NCBI RefSeq assembly: GCF_003597395.2
Contig: NC_133782.1
Coordinates: forward strand, 6,781,609-6,845,608
DNA: 64,000 nucleotides
Source: Chelonoidis abingdonii
Taxonomy: Eukaryota > Chordata > Testudines > Testudinidae
Reading direction: 5' to 3'
Positions within the stretch are counted from its first letter, which is position 1, and each line of letters begins with the position of its first letter. Position numbers and translations under genes: made by a program. Shown here in pieces: positions 46,754-57,680 of the stretch. Under the pieces are notes generated by a model. It saw nothing but the letters and a program-made list of their open reading frames with translations. It made no database searches and was not told the DNA's origin.

Positions 46754-48012
46754 CAGGGTTTCCCAACCTGTGGGTCATAAGCCAAAATCAGGCCACCAGA
46801 ATGCGTCCAAGGGTCACAGAGCTGGCTGGGCTTGGCTCTCCATTCTGGGTGTTGCGACCTGGTGCGTGGGTCACAGGGCTGCTCAGGTTTGGCCTAGCCA
46901 CCCTTCCATCATGATGATGAGAGGTCAGCCAGGCCAAATTTGAATGAGTGGCACTACAATCCCATGTGCCAGGTCGCACCACCACTCACATGAATTTGGC
47001 CCAGCCAGCCCCCCCTGAGTTGCTTGGCCAAACCCAAGCGGCGCTGCGACTCCAGAGGTCTCAGCTCCTAGAGTGGGGAGCTGAGTCCAGCCAGCCCCAC
47101 AGGAGAGAGCAGGGAAGGAGCATTTGGTATCTGTTTGTGTTGAATCTGGCAGGTCACTCTGGGATACAACAGGGGAATTGCTGGTAAAGCAGAATTTTGA
47201 GGGATTCTGGCTACTCCCCCTAAGATGCCTCTCCTTCCCACAGGGATGGGGAAAAGTAGCCTCCTGCTTTGGCTCACAGATAACATTTTGTCTGATAAAT
47301 ACAGGCCCCCCAATGTAGCCCCCCAACCCTTCACCCAGACAATACCCTATTTTCTATACCACTCATCCTGGCCCCCAGCCCCCAGATCTTCCCCCATGTC
47401 ACCCCCAACCTCTTTTGCCCCAAACTCTTTCTCCTCCAGTTGCGGTCCACTTTACTGCATGGACGCAAATCCCCTCTATCCCTTTACCCTCTCCCCCTTC
47501 GAAAGCCTCTGCCCCCATATCCTTCCCCCAACTACCCACTGCCTGTCCACACTCCTTTGCCCCCCAGTTCCTTCCCCAGTCCCCCCAACTCCCAATTCCT
47601 TCCTCACTGCAGTCCTAGTACCCCTGATCTCCCTGCTTCGTCTCCACGCCTCCGAGTCCCCCCACACCCTCTCTCATACTATCTGCCTCCCATGGGCCAT
47701 GTGGTGGGGGTTGTGTTGTTTTTGGGAGGCTTCTCAGCTACAATTACACCAAACAGTGATGAACTCATCAAAGAGAAGCAAGCTAAGGTTTCTTGTTAAG
47801 TGGAACCTTGGATTTATACAACAAATACCGAAGTTCTTTATTTTAGTATGCGCTGCATTTAATACCTAGTATGTTAACGTGTATAGTATATATTGTGGGT
47901 AAGAAATATTTAGTAAGCCAGATATTTTTCACATTGAAGCTATTTACAGGGTCGCAACAGGCCATCAAGGCTTACAAATGTGCCCTTAGACCAAAAAGGT
48001 TGAGAACCACTG
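46754..48012. mobile_element. 1.26-kb hAT-type element, non-coding
   Basis: The left end CAGGGTTTCCCAACCTGTGG and the reverse complement of the right end, CAGTGGTTCTCAACCTTTTT, are hAT/Charlie-like TIRs. Flanks TTACAGTG and GCATAGTG match at 5 of 8. Near the left end TGTTGCGACCTGGTGC and CCAGGTCGCACCACC are inverted. The middle (about 47310-47700) is very C/T-rich and open in several frames at once, so its long proline-rich frames are compositional. I see no transposase motif. Confidence 0.65.
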
Positions 48013-48317
48013 GCATAGTGCATGGCTGCTGGCTGGAGAGGACAATTCCAGCAAGCGCAGGGCAAGCAGGGGGTGGGCAAGGATTTGTTTTTATTTTGCT
48101 TAGAATTTTGCGAAATTCAGAATCCACAATTGAGCCTTCAGCACTACAAATTCAAGAAAGTCGTCTTCTGATGAGCCCCAGGTGCAGCAAGTGACCCACC
48201 TACATATATCTGCCTTCCCAAAATAAAATCACCCTATCCATTTACATGAGCTTAAAATATACTCTCCAAATCCACCCAGACCTGCAGAAGAGCTCCGGGA
48301 AGCTTGTGTCTTGTCTC

Positions 48318-48372
48318 TTCCACCTTCAGAAATTGGTCCAATAAAAGATATTCCCTCTCCCATCTTGTCTCC
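48318..48372 (-). repeat. Family K repeat fragment
   Basis: TTCAGAAATTGGTCCAATAA, AAGATATTCCCTCTCCCATC, TTGTCTCC is the reverse of the first block at 17620-17760. Confidence 0.5.
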
Positions 48373-48579
48373 TTCACTTAATGCCAGTTTCCATTACAGG
48401 CTCCTTGCCCCACCCTCACCCTGGTCACTCTCTCTTTTAATACGTGGTTACATTAGCAGGTCAGAAGATCTTTTCTGTGCTTACAGTTGGAAGGCAATGA
48501 GGCTGGGAAACTCTGTGCCAGCAGCTGTCGAGATCTCTTTTAGCTGTTCTATAGCATGGACAGAACTGGCTGGACATCC

Positions 48580-48690
48580 GTACCGGGGCTGATTTTCAGA
48601 GGTACTGAGCAACCACAGCTCCCATTGACTTCCTTTGGATTTGCAGGTGCTAAGCACGGCTGGAAATGAAGTCCAGACTGTGTGAAAGGC
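48580..48690. repeat. Family G-like palindromic repeat
   Basis: GGGCTGATTTTCAGAGGTAC, AGCTCCCATTGACTTCCTTT and CAGGTGCTAAGCACGGCTGG: one recognisable end plus the central CCATTGACTTC block. The second end is decayed. Confidence 0.4.
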
Positions 48691-49304
48691 TCTGAGCACT
48701 GCATGTCCATATTCCCACATGCCGCAGTCCTGTGTTACCATTCTGTTAACTAGCACCAAAATGTTTGGAGTCTTTACATCCCCTTGGCCTTGAAGTCCCT
48801 AGACAAATGGATACACGGCTGCTCTCTGTGTGATAGAGGGTTAAAGAATACCTAACATCTTGCTACAGACGAGCCCTTCCCTCTGCCTGCTTTGACGTTG
48901 CCAATCTCACTCCTTTCTTTCATCCAAGTGGGCATCAGCACCAGCCCTGTATTCATAAGCACCACGAGGTGTTGATGCACATTGCATACGGCAGTCAGCT
49001 GCTTTTGCCCACCCCGGAGACTAAATGCCTCACACCTCCTCTCGGCTGCTGGGATTTGGCTGGCGTTGATACTTTAATTTTTAGAAGGACTTTGAATGTT
49101 TTCCAGCCCTGTCTCTGCTATTTTCCACTCCTTGCTCAGTTACATACCTGCGCGGTTCTATTTGCTGAAGCAAATCAACGAATTAATCAGCTATGAGACA
49201 CAGCAGGCAGAGCATCCTGGGTGATTTAGGTCCACCTTAGCTTATGTTATCAGGCATAAGTTAAGTTGAATGCCAAAATTTGGGATTTATAAACACGCTT
49301 AGTG

Positions 49305-49400
49305 TTGTTGGCCCAGTTCTGCTCCCAGTGAAGTCATCGATAAGGCTCCTATTGAATTCAGTGGAAGCAGAGTTAGGCCAATGCTGAGTGCCTTGAAAAT
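49305..49400. repeat. Family E-like repeat
   Basis: GGCCCAGTTCTGCTCCCAGT, GAAGTCATCGATAAGGCTCC and GAATTCAGTGGAAGCAGAGT with a GTTAGGCCAA end form an imperfect inverted repeat. Confidence 0.4.
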
Positions 49401-49704
49401 CCCACCCAAACCGCTGGGGGTGGCTAGTCAGTCCCACTGGCTGGAGTGTCTTATTGCTAGCACCCAAAATCTTCCACCAAGTTTACTCATTGCCACAAAA
49501 TTGTGCTCCAGAATCTCAGTTTTCATTTAATAATCCAAGTTTCAGCCCCTTGTGTTGCAAAGAAGCCTTTCAAGTCTAGCAGGTTGTTGGAAGCAAGGAA
49601 AGATCCCAGAACCGCTGCGTCTAAAACCATGAACAGCTACCTCCTGATGTAAAAGATCCAGTTCTAAGAGTGTGAAGCAAGACGCATGCTCATAAACCTC
49701 TATG

Positions 49705-50140
49705 GGTTAGTCTCCACCAACATAAACCCAGGGTTAGCAGAACCTGAGTGAGCAGACCCTGGGTTTGTTAACCTAGGGCTTGAGCATCTACAATCATTTG
49801 TGAACCCTGGCTCCCCCACCTGGGACTCCAGCATCTACGCTGCATTAAGCAGGCCTGAGTCCAACCAACCATATCCCAGACTTCCTAGCGCCCTCCCAAA
49901 ATGCGAACACTCTAGCCCTTTGTTTGTGGTGCAGTATGTCCACCAAACTGTTCAGAAGACAAAGAAGGTCGGCCCATAGGATTATGGGATAATTCTGGCA
50001 GCCTCCTAGAGCACAAGTCTAGTAGGGCTGCATCTACGCTGCAGGGCAACAGGGCTTAAACTCCGGGTCCCTGCTTGACTCAGGCTTGGATCCTCTACCT
50101 GAAATGAACTGGTGGCCCCAGCCAGGTTTCTAATGAAAAA
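49705..50140. mobile_element. Probable DNA-transposon-derived repeat
   Basis: AAACCCAGGGTTAGCAGAAC and AGCAGACCCTGGGTTTGTTA are inverted near the left end. Later GAGCATCTACAATCATTTGT, CATCTACGCTGCATTAAGCA and GCTGCATCTACGCTGCAGGG repeat the CATCTACRCTGCA word of such elements. Outer boundaries and superfamily are not established. Confidence 0.4.
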
Positions 50141-52324
50141 GTGTCCACATCACAAAAACCACCAGCACAGTTCGCCCTAAGTGGCACCTTTGTCGGCATT
50201 CTCAGCAGAGAAGCCAAGCAGGCTTGGAGATTAAGCTACCTTCTCATCTCCAGAGCACATTTCTTAGGGTCCTGAATGTGGCACATTGACGGCATGGTCT
50301 TGGGAAGGTGGCATTGTTGCTACCTTGCATGGCACTGTGCTGTGGATAAATGCCTGATTTCATTTTCCAGCGCTGTCAATCTGTCACTGTTCAACAACTT
50401 AAACATTCACTTTTTAAAAGGAACGGGCACATTCTTTGAAAGAAAAACATCAAAATGGGAGGTACAGGGAGATGCGTATAGGCTCTTAAACTCAGGCCAG
50501 CACTGCTGTACCCTGCTGCTGCCGTGGCATATTTTGTATCTGCCCCCCCGCCCCCAGCACTGCAGCGTCTGTATTTCTTCCTACATCAGCCTGCTTCTAG
50601 GGAAGGGAACCTCTTCTTTAACCTCATGGCAAGTCATAGCCTTTAGGACATAGCCGTGAACATATGTTTTCCTTTTCTCTGGTAGGGAAATCAGTCGCTC
50701 TTCCCCTTTTTCATTTGACTTAGATCTTTAGACTAATCATAATTACTCTCCCTGACCCAAACACTGATTGTGAATCACCAAATTCCCCTCCCCCTTCACC
50801 ATGTACCATCAAGGTCTTTCTTCTTTGTATCAAGGTTAGGCTCTATATGTCTTAACCATATGCCCCAAGTGTGGAATTCATTAGCATTTATTATGCATTC
50901 ATAAGAAACAAATGGGCAAGGCAGTGGGAGGTTCTGCAATTCATCTCAGCTGCTCCTTGACACCAGGCCTGGCAGGAGGGGTAATCACCATGAGCAAGTG
51001 CTGGGACCTGGCCAGACACACCTGCTTCCACCAAGATCAAGACAGATCTGGGTCCCTCTCTCACACGCTTGCTGGCTCTCTTGCACACAAGCTTGTGCGT
51101 GCTTTTCACACTGATGGATGATTTACAAGTTTGCGGCTGACAAGACCGTCCGCCTGCATGAGTTCCCCATCGGTTCATTTAACTCTACAACCTAAGATGA
51201 TTATTGAGGGAAATGGCTGGAGCGTAAATCTGGGATTTTTTTTTTTTGTAGCACCCTCCATCCCTCCCCCCACTTCACTTTGCATTTGTTACATGTGTAG
51301 CAAAGTGGAGAGTGATTGCTAGTGCTAACTAGAATAACAGTATCACCCAAGCCTGAGAGATCCCCAGAAGAGGGAAAGAAAAATACCCAAATCCTGACTG
51401 TTAAATGGTACGTAGCGATTTTAGTATTTCAGAGGCATAAAGAGCCAGTCCTTAGGTGTAATTAGTACCTGACTGAGAGTTGTGGTCAAAATAAAGTCAA
51501 ACAAATATCATGTTTTTTAACACAGTAACAAAGCATCACGCAGGAGAATGCCTAGAAAAAGCCCTGCACTCAGCTCTCACCGACTGGAAGCAGCAAACAC
51601 AGTCATGCCAAACACGGTACCATGAACAGCCGCAAACAAGCTCTCATTTAGAAGGCAGTGATGCCGTTCTTATAGCAGCCATCATTGATTTGGGTTCTTA
51701 TGACTGCAGTGGGGTAGAAGGCTTAAGGCAATCACCTTCCAGCCCATCTTGAATTCATGGATAATTATGCTGACTTCAGCGAAGATAGTTATGATTTACA
51801 CTGGGGTAAGTGAGCTCAGGATCAGCCCCGTTACTGTAGTCTCATTGCATGGAGACTTAAGGGTGTAATTGATGGGAATTTCATGCACAATTCCATATAC
51901 ACACACATAGTGGAAGCAGAACAGTGTGTGAAGGAAGAGGGGTTTTTTTTTCAAAAAATGTATAAGGGATTTAGAAGCACGTCTCATTGAGTTTCTATAG
52001 GACTTGTGCTCCTAAATCTGTCAGATGCTATTGAAAATCTATCCTGAAACCACTTCAGATCGGATGTGGTCCTGAATCATGTTTCAGACTTTCTGTTCTG
52101 AGCTATATAAAGGTTTTTAACTCCACTGCAAACCAAGGTCTGCATTTCACAGCTTACACTTACAATGGCTTGGGGGTTTTTTGTGTGTGGGTGGCTTATT
52201 GTGGGTTTTGGGGAATGCCGTGTGCATGTGAATTTCACTGGGTACACCCTTTCAGCCTCCTTTTGAAAATATGACTTACGTCTTGGAGCTGGTGGTGAAT
52301 ATTGTTAATATGGCTATATGTCAA
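50141..52324. other. No gene seen; family E copy near 51765-51830
   Basis: Unique-looking except for TGCTGACTTCAGCGAAGATA, GATTTACACTGGGGTAAGTG at 51769-51812 (family E) and a T-run near 51235. No exon-like frame is supported. Confidence 0.4.
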
Positions 52325-52448
52325 TAGGGTGACCCGATGTCCTGATTTTATAGGAACAGTCTTGATTTTGGGGTCTTTTTCTTATGTAGGCTCCTATTAC
52401 CCTTCACCCCCTCTCCCGATTTTTCACACTTGCTGTCTGGTCACCCTA
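52325..52448 (+). mobile_element. Small hAT MITE, copy 2 of 3 (124 bp)
   Basis: Ends TAGGGTGACC and GGTCACCCTA agree at all 10 positions as TIRs. The interior reads GATGTCCTGATTTTATAGGA, GGGGTCTTTTTCTTATGTAG, CCCGATTTTTCACACTTGCT. Flanks TATGTCAA (52317-52324) and CATGTCAA (52449-52456) are an 8-bp duplication matching at 7 of 8. Confidence 0.95.
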
Positions 52449-53589
52449 CATGTCAAGCTATCTCCAGTTCAGCAGAACTATTTAGCAGATCCAGAAGACA
52501 AAACTAGAGAAGTGTTTCTATCTTTAAATGTTAGGCGATAAATTCTAACCTTCTTGCCATCCAGCTAGCATCTGCAACTCCCCCAACATTCAGATGTGCT
52601 TTCATTTTCCTTGTGATTGCCATTTCTTTGCATCACTCTTACAACCCTTGCCTGGTGTGAAGGTCAGTTTGCCTCCTAGTGGACTGTCTCATTATAGCAG
52701 GAATGATTTCTCTTGAAACCCATGAGCAGCACAACAACAAAAGAGAGAAGAATAATTGCAAACGATGTATTGGAGTGACTTTGTAAATGATATCACACCT
52801 CACAGGCAGATAAGCGTGACCTTCATATTGTGGTCAAGCAATGACAGCTATAATCCAAAAGACATAACACTATAATGACTAGGCTGTTATAGTGATAGTG
52901 GATTATATGCCATATGATAGATAGATAGATTAGATAAGTGTTTGTGTAATTCAGGGCTACCATTCCATGGAGAGGCTGTCTTGACATTGTAAATCAAAAA
53001 AGCCATGACCAAAGGTGTTAATGTATGTCTAGTATCCCAGAGACAATGTGGTATTCCTAAAAGGCTAGCACTTTGGACTCTGCACCTAAAATTATTTTGT
53101 TACTGTGTCATTGACCTTCTTGTGCATTTCTCCCATTGCTGGAATAAGAGTAGTAAGTAGCAGAACCTGCGGTTTTGGCTAAGACAGCCGGAGAGGAATT
53201 CACTGCCTATGACATTGAAATAAACATTTCAGCCAGGTTAGAATCTGTGGAATCTCCGCAGACAGTGACCTGGAAATGAACTGTATCCAGTGTGCCGATT
53301 TCTTGCAGTTAGACCCTTCCTCCTCTCATCTTTCAGTGGTTTGCTTGCTCAGAACCAAGGTCTTCCCTGTTCTTTAGAGAACTTTCCAAGTTCTGGGAGG
53401 CTACCAGCCTTTGAGAGTTCTAATCAGTACAACATGCTGGAGCTATTCAAGGATTCGCATATGTCCCTATTTTGCTCTGAGTCTCTGAAAGAGAAAAAGG
53501 AGAGAGAATTTCCTCCTCACTCAGCAAAGCAGCTCTCTAAACAAACATCATATCATAGCTGTGTGGCCCTCTCATTAGCGGTCTAACAT
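52449..53589. other. No gene seen; GATA tract
   Basis: A short (GATA)n run lies at 52915-52931. The plus strand is open at 53290-53586 but shows no recognisable domain or splice context. Confidence 0.4.
52915..52931. repeat. (GATA)n microsatellite
   Basis: About four GATA units in tandem. Confidence 0.9.
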
Positions 53590-53870
53590 CAAGGACTTTC
53601 ATGAAGGAAAATTAACTATTTCTTGCAGGATGTTCAACAAAAGAAAAATATTAATGAGGTTAGTTAAAGGGTGGCCCTGTTTCGTTAGCTCTGCTGAGCT
53701 AAGTCTGCCTATGAGGAACTATCAAGAAGATTGCTTTTTTTAATTACTCTGTTAATTGATATAAAACAAAAAGGACGCAGATTAGTTGCATGCAATTAGC
53801 AAATTAATTCTTGGCAATTACAGACTTAATAATGGAGTACTTTTGCTGTTGTGTGTTGGATTCTGTGGCC
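53590..53870. promoter_or_regulatory. Candidate enhancer dense in homeodomain cores
   Basis: Within 53736-53832 there are at least seven ATTA/TAAT cores: TAATTA at 53741, TTAATTG at 53752, ATTAG at 53781, CAATTAG at 53793, ATTAATT at 53803, CAATTA at 53815 and TAATAATGG at 53827. TTGCATGCAATT gives a POU-like element between them. The segment is free of recognisable repeats, unlike its surroundings. Function is inference. Confidence 0.4.
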
Positions 53871-54116
53871 TACATTCATCGCCTTTATGAGCTGGGTAAT
53901 TTCCTTTAAAAAAAAAAAAAGAATAAGGGTTAAAAATATACTTGTACATATTTCTTTGTTTTTTTAAAAAAAAAATAATAATGATAAAGCTGATGTGTGT
54001 GTTTCATCTTCCACACAAACTTGTGCAACATTGCCTATGAATTGTGCTATGTCAGAGGCTAAAGTGATGAAAAACACAACACTACAAGCTAATTAGATGT
54101 CCATCTACATAATTCT
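53871..54116. other. A-rich low-complexity stretch
   Basis: Runs of A at about 53909-53921 and 53967-53975 with AATAATAATG between. Nothing else recognised. Confidence 0.5.
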
Positions 54117-54220
54117 GTCCCTGAATCAGCAAGGTACTGAAGCACATGATTTCAATGAGACTACTGGCATGCTTCAAGTCAGGCATATGCTTTAGTACCT
54201 TGCTGAATCGGGGTCTCAGA
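54117..54220. repeat. Palindromic repeat (CAGCAAGGTACT type)
   Basis: GAATCAGCAAGGTACTGAAG and CATATGCTTTAGTACCTTGC then TGAATCGG are inverted: GATTCAGCAAGGTACT-AAGC pairs almost perfectly across about 100 bases. It shares GCATGCTT/GCATATGCTT words with 14571-14775. Confidence 0.7.
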
Positions 54221-56279
54221 CAGCAAGAGCGGAGGGACTCAGTAGGAAAACCATCCCCCTAAGGCCTCTCCTCAGTATAGGTCTTTTCCTGGGCTGCAAC
54301 ACTCTGTCTTAGCAACTTGGCTGGAAACTGTTCTGATTCTCCTTGAAAGCTAGCATGCACATGGGACAAGTGTTATTGAATGATTACAGCACATTAATGA
54401 TGAAGTTTCAAATATAAATGACTGCGTGTGCTGCGTGGTTTTCTCCCTGGTAATCACCTAGACTAAAACAGGCTTCTCTAACATGCTTTTCTTGACAAAA
54501 CAAGAAAGAATAAATCCTGCTATATAACCTGATTTGGCAGCAACCTTGTTTAAGCATGGCTATTAGTGTAATGCAGACAGGAGGCTAAGAGCAGTAGTGT
54601 AGCTGTTGGACTGTTACACATAGAATGTATTGAGAAATGCATTAAATTATCTATTTAAGGACAAGAAGTAGTGGTGGCAGAAACTGTGTGGCCCTTTATG
54701 TAAAGAGCTAATGTAGAGAGCCGTGCTCTCTACAGAATGGAGATGAGGTTGTGCTTGGATCCAGATGAGGACTTAGGTTAGGGTTTTTAGCTCACATTCA
54801 AGGTTGAATGGCAGTTAGGGTTTAGATTCTTGCAAGATGTTGGTCCCAAATGACATAAATCTCACAATTGTTATGAGATTTTCACCATCTTGGACTACAT
54901 CCAAACATTATCAAGAAAAGAGTTGACTTCGAGATTGAACCCAGCCTGGAATGAAACAGTAAGGGCTGATTCAGGTACAAGGATTTGAATTCCCCTCCCT
55001 CCCATGAATTTCATGGTAAGGGAGTAGGATTTAGGTTCCAAGTCACATACATCTCTAGAGAAGACTGCAGCACAGCAAGTGGATGAACTGAACAGGAGGT
55101 ATGAAAGTTTGTCTTGTTATCTACAGGGATATGTTAAAACAGATCTGACACCCAGGAGCGGTATGACCAATGTAGGCATCCTTTTCCAACAGCTTAAATG
55201 CTTCTCCCATCAAGAGCTGCTGTCTACAGAAGTATAGTTTCACATGGGGAGGGAGGTTAACATGAGGCTGAAGGAAATAGAGGTATTTCCCAGAATAGCT
55301 GGACGTTTCTGCTAATATGACCAGCAGTGAAATAGTTAACAAAGTTGACACTTGTCGTCATTAGACCTTACGGTTCCCATCTCTCTTATCTGCTATTTCA
55401 TGTCCTGTGGATCCTCATCTCAGCTAGAGGAAAGAAAGGCTGAGTCCATTGACTTTCACTTTTGCAAGTTTCTATTTTTCTTGTTTTAATAGAGACCGAG
55501 TCTGAGTTCCGTTGAAGGCTGATACCCTTGTAGTAGTGAGCTGGGGTGATATGGCCGAACTGAGATGTGGAATACACACACACACAAAGGAGACATAGAA
55601 GATGGTTGCCAAGGTAGTTTGTTATTGGCAATGCAACTGTTTAGTGAAAGGAGGCACTAATGTGCTTAAAAAGAAGTGTGTGTGTATTTGTAAGTGTGCC
55701 TGATGCTCCTGATTTTCACCATCGTAAGAAGTAAAACTCCACTGAAGTCATCAGTGTCACACTGAAGTGACTGACACCCATCCTTATGCCACCACTCATG
55801 GGGCAGACATGAATCAGTTGCTTAATGGAGTTGGTCTCCTATAAAAAGTGTAACAGAATTACACTCAGTCCATGAGCTATTCTCCTAAGATATCTGTTGT
55901 CTTGATATGGGTAGGGTTTTAAAGAAAACAGTCTCACAGGCAGGTTTTGTGATGGTTCTCTTTTTCTTGGCATTAAGGATTTGTGACCCTGCAGTCCCCA
56001 CTCCTTATAACGTTAGTAGAGTGCAGTGAAAATTAAATGTGCCTAATCTGTTTTGACATTCCTGGCATCGCGGTTACATAGTGCTCTGTACATTGACTCA
56101 GCCAGAAAACTCAGCTCCAGTTCCCCACAGAAAAATTCCTGCCTCCGAGCCATCCAAAATTTTCTTTATTGTATATTGGCATTATGGGAATTTATGATTA
56201 ATGCAGATGCTGATGTTCTAGGACAACGAGATCTGAGCCCATACTGAAAACCCCCCCAAAATTAACAAATAAATAAATT
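54221..56279. other. No gene or repeat recognised
   Basis: Unique-looking sequence with tiny CA/TG tracts (near 55576 and 55677). Confidence 0.4.
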
Positions 56280-56400
56280 TAGTCTTAGAGACTATAAGCT
56301 TTTGGGACCATCTTTTTCTTTTGTGTTTGTACAACACCTACCACAATGGGATCCTGGTCCATGACTAGAGCTCCTCAGTCAACTTTGATACAAATGATCA
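56280..56400 (-). repeat. Family P ancient repeat, antisense
   Basis: GACTATAAGCTTTTGGGACC, TTTCTTTTGTGTTTGTACAA, CACCTACCACAATGGGATCC and TGGTCCATGACTAGAGCTCC are the antisense blocks in order. This is one of the best-preserved copies. Confidence 0.75.
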
Positions 56401-56857
56401 TTCTTTATTTATTTTGTCTTAAAAATGTAGGGGGGGCTGTCAATGCAGTGGATGAGATAGGCATGCAAAGAAAATGAAATTTTTGTAACCAATATGAACT
56501 TACAACATATAACGGCAGCAACAAATAGTGTGTGTTCATCCAGCTTTCTTCTTTCCTATAAGGATGTGTCATGATTTTGTGAAATCTCTGTGGCAAGCTA
56601 TATATGATTCAAAAGCTTTTCTCTGGGATTTGAAAGGGAGATAGTGATCTGATGTGTGTTTTCTTTGTGTTTCATTGTACTGAAGAAGCCAGTTAAACTA
56701 TACTTTATAATCTATATGGGGCATCTGATTCAGCATGCAAAGGCCTTGTATCTGCATATGAGAATGGATATTTGTACCCTTTTGCAGGTGGGGCGGGGAG
56801 CAGGCAGGAATATGCATTGTGCATGCAATGGTGGAGTTTTTATAAGCACAAACAGAT
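56401..56857. other. No recognisable feature
   Basis: Unique-looking sequence. Confidence 0.4.
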
Positions 56858-56980
56858 TAGAGTGACCAGTTGTCCTGATTTTATAGGGACAGTCCTGATA
56901 TTCAGGGCTTTTTCTTATATAGGTGCCTATTACCCCACACCCCCATCCCAATTTTTCACATATGCTATCTGGTCACCCTA
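56858..56980 (+). mobile_element. Small hAT MITE, copy 3 of 3 (123 bp)
   Basis: Ends TAGAGTGACC and GGTCACCCTA. The interior GTTGTCCTGATTTTATAGGG and GGCTTTTTCTTATATAGGTG aligns with 52325-52448. Flanks AAACAGAT (56850-56857) and AAACAGAC (56981-56988) are an 8-bp duplication matching at 7 of 8. Confidence 0.95.
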
Positions 56981-57097
56981 AAACAGACGCACCTGCAAGT
57001 TTTTGCAGGCGCAATCTAAGGGCACTTGCTAGTTCAGACACATCAAAGCCTCCAGATTCTGAAATCTCACTTCAAGTCCCCCTTCCTTCAGCAAAAA

Positions 57098-57680
57098 ATG
57101 CTTTTAACAACTTTTCTAGATTACATAAGAACATAAGAATGGCCCTACTGGGTCAGACAAAAGGTCCATCTAGCCCAGTATCCTGTCTGATGACAGTGAC
57201 CAGTGCCAGGTGTCCCAGAGGTAATGAACAGAACAGGTAATCATCAAGTGATCCATCCTCGGTGGCTCATTCCCAGCTTCTGGCAAACAAAGGCTAGGGA
57301 CACCATTCCTGCCCATCCTGGCTAATAGCCATTGATGGACGTATCCTCCACTACACGTTCATTTTACCCAGTCCCTCTGGCCTGCACACACATCCTCTGG
57401 CAAGGAGTCCAACAGGTTGACTGTGCCATGTAGAAAAAAATACTTTCCTTTATTTTTATAAACCTGCTCCTATTAATTTACCCCTAGTTCTTGCATTATG
57501 AGAAGTGGTAAACAACACTTCCTTATTTACTTTCTCCACACCAATCATGATTTTATAGACCTCAGTCATATCTCCCCTTAGCCGTCTCTTTTCCAAGCTG
57601 AAAAGTCCAAATCTTATTAATCTCTCCTCATAGAGAGATTAAACATATATGTTTAAATCTAGAAAAGTTGTTACAAGCAT
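57098..57680. repeat. 25-bp inverted repeat enclosing a CR1 copy
   Basis: TAACAACTTTTCTAGATT (57105-57122) is an exact reverse complement of AATCTAGAAAAGTTGTTA (57656-57673). Counting the ATGCTT/AAGCAT continuation it is 24 of 25. The arms sit directly outside the CR1 at 57123. Next to the right arm AAACATATATGTTT (57641-57654) is itself a perfect palindrome. Confidence 0.9.
57123..57638 (-). mobile_element. CR1 LINE 3' fragment, antisense
   Basis: Begins ACATAAGAACATAAGAATGG (octamer terminus), then AAGGTCCATCTAGCCCAGTA, AATCATCAAGTGATCCATCC, TAATAGCCATTGATGGACGT, CAAGGAGTCCAACAGGTTGA, TATTAATTTACCCCTAGTTC, CATGATTTTATAGACCTCAG and AAGCTGAAAAGTCCAAATCT. This is the longest copy of the TTCTTATG type here. 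It covers only the 3' region; no frame is intact. Confidence 0.95.

Noticed and set aside
47225..47869. 214-codon proline/serine-rich open frame
   Set aside because: The segment is pyrimidine-rich and open in several frames simultaneously; no domain or splice signals, and it lies inside a hAT-type element.
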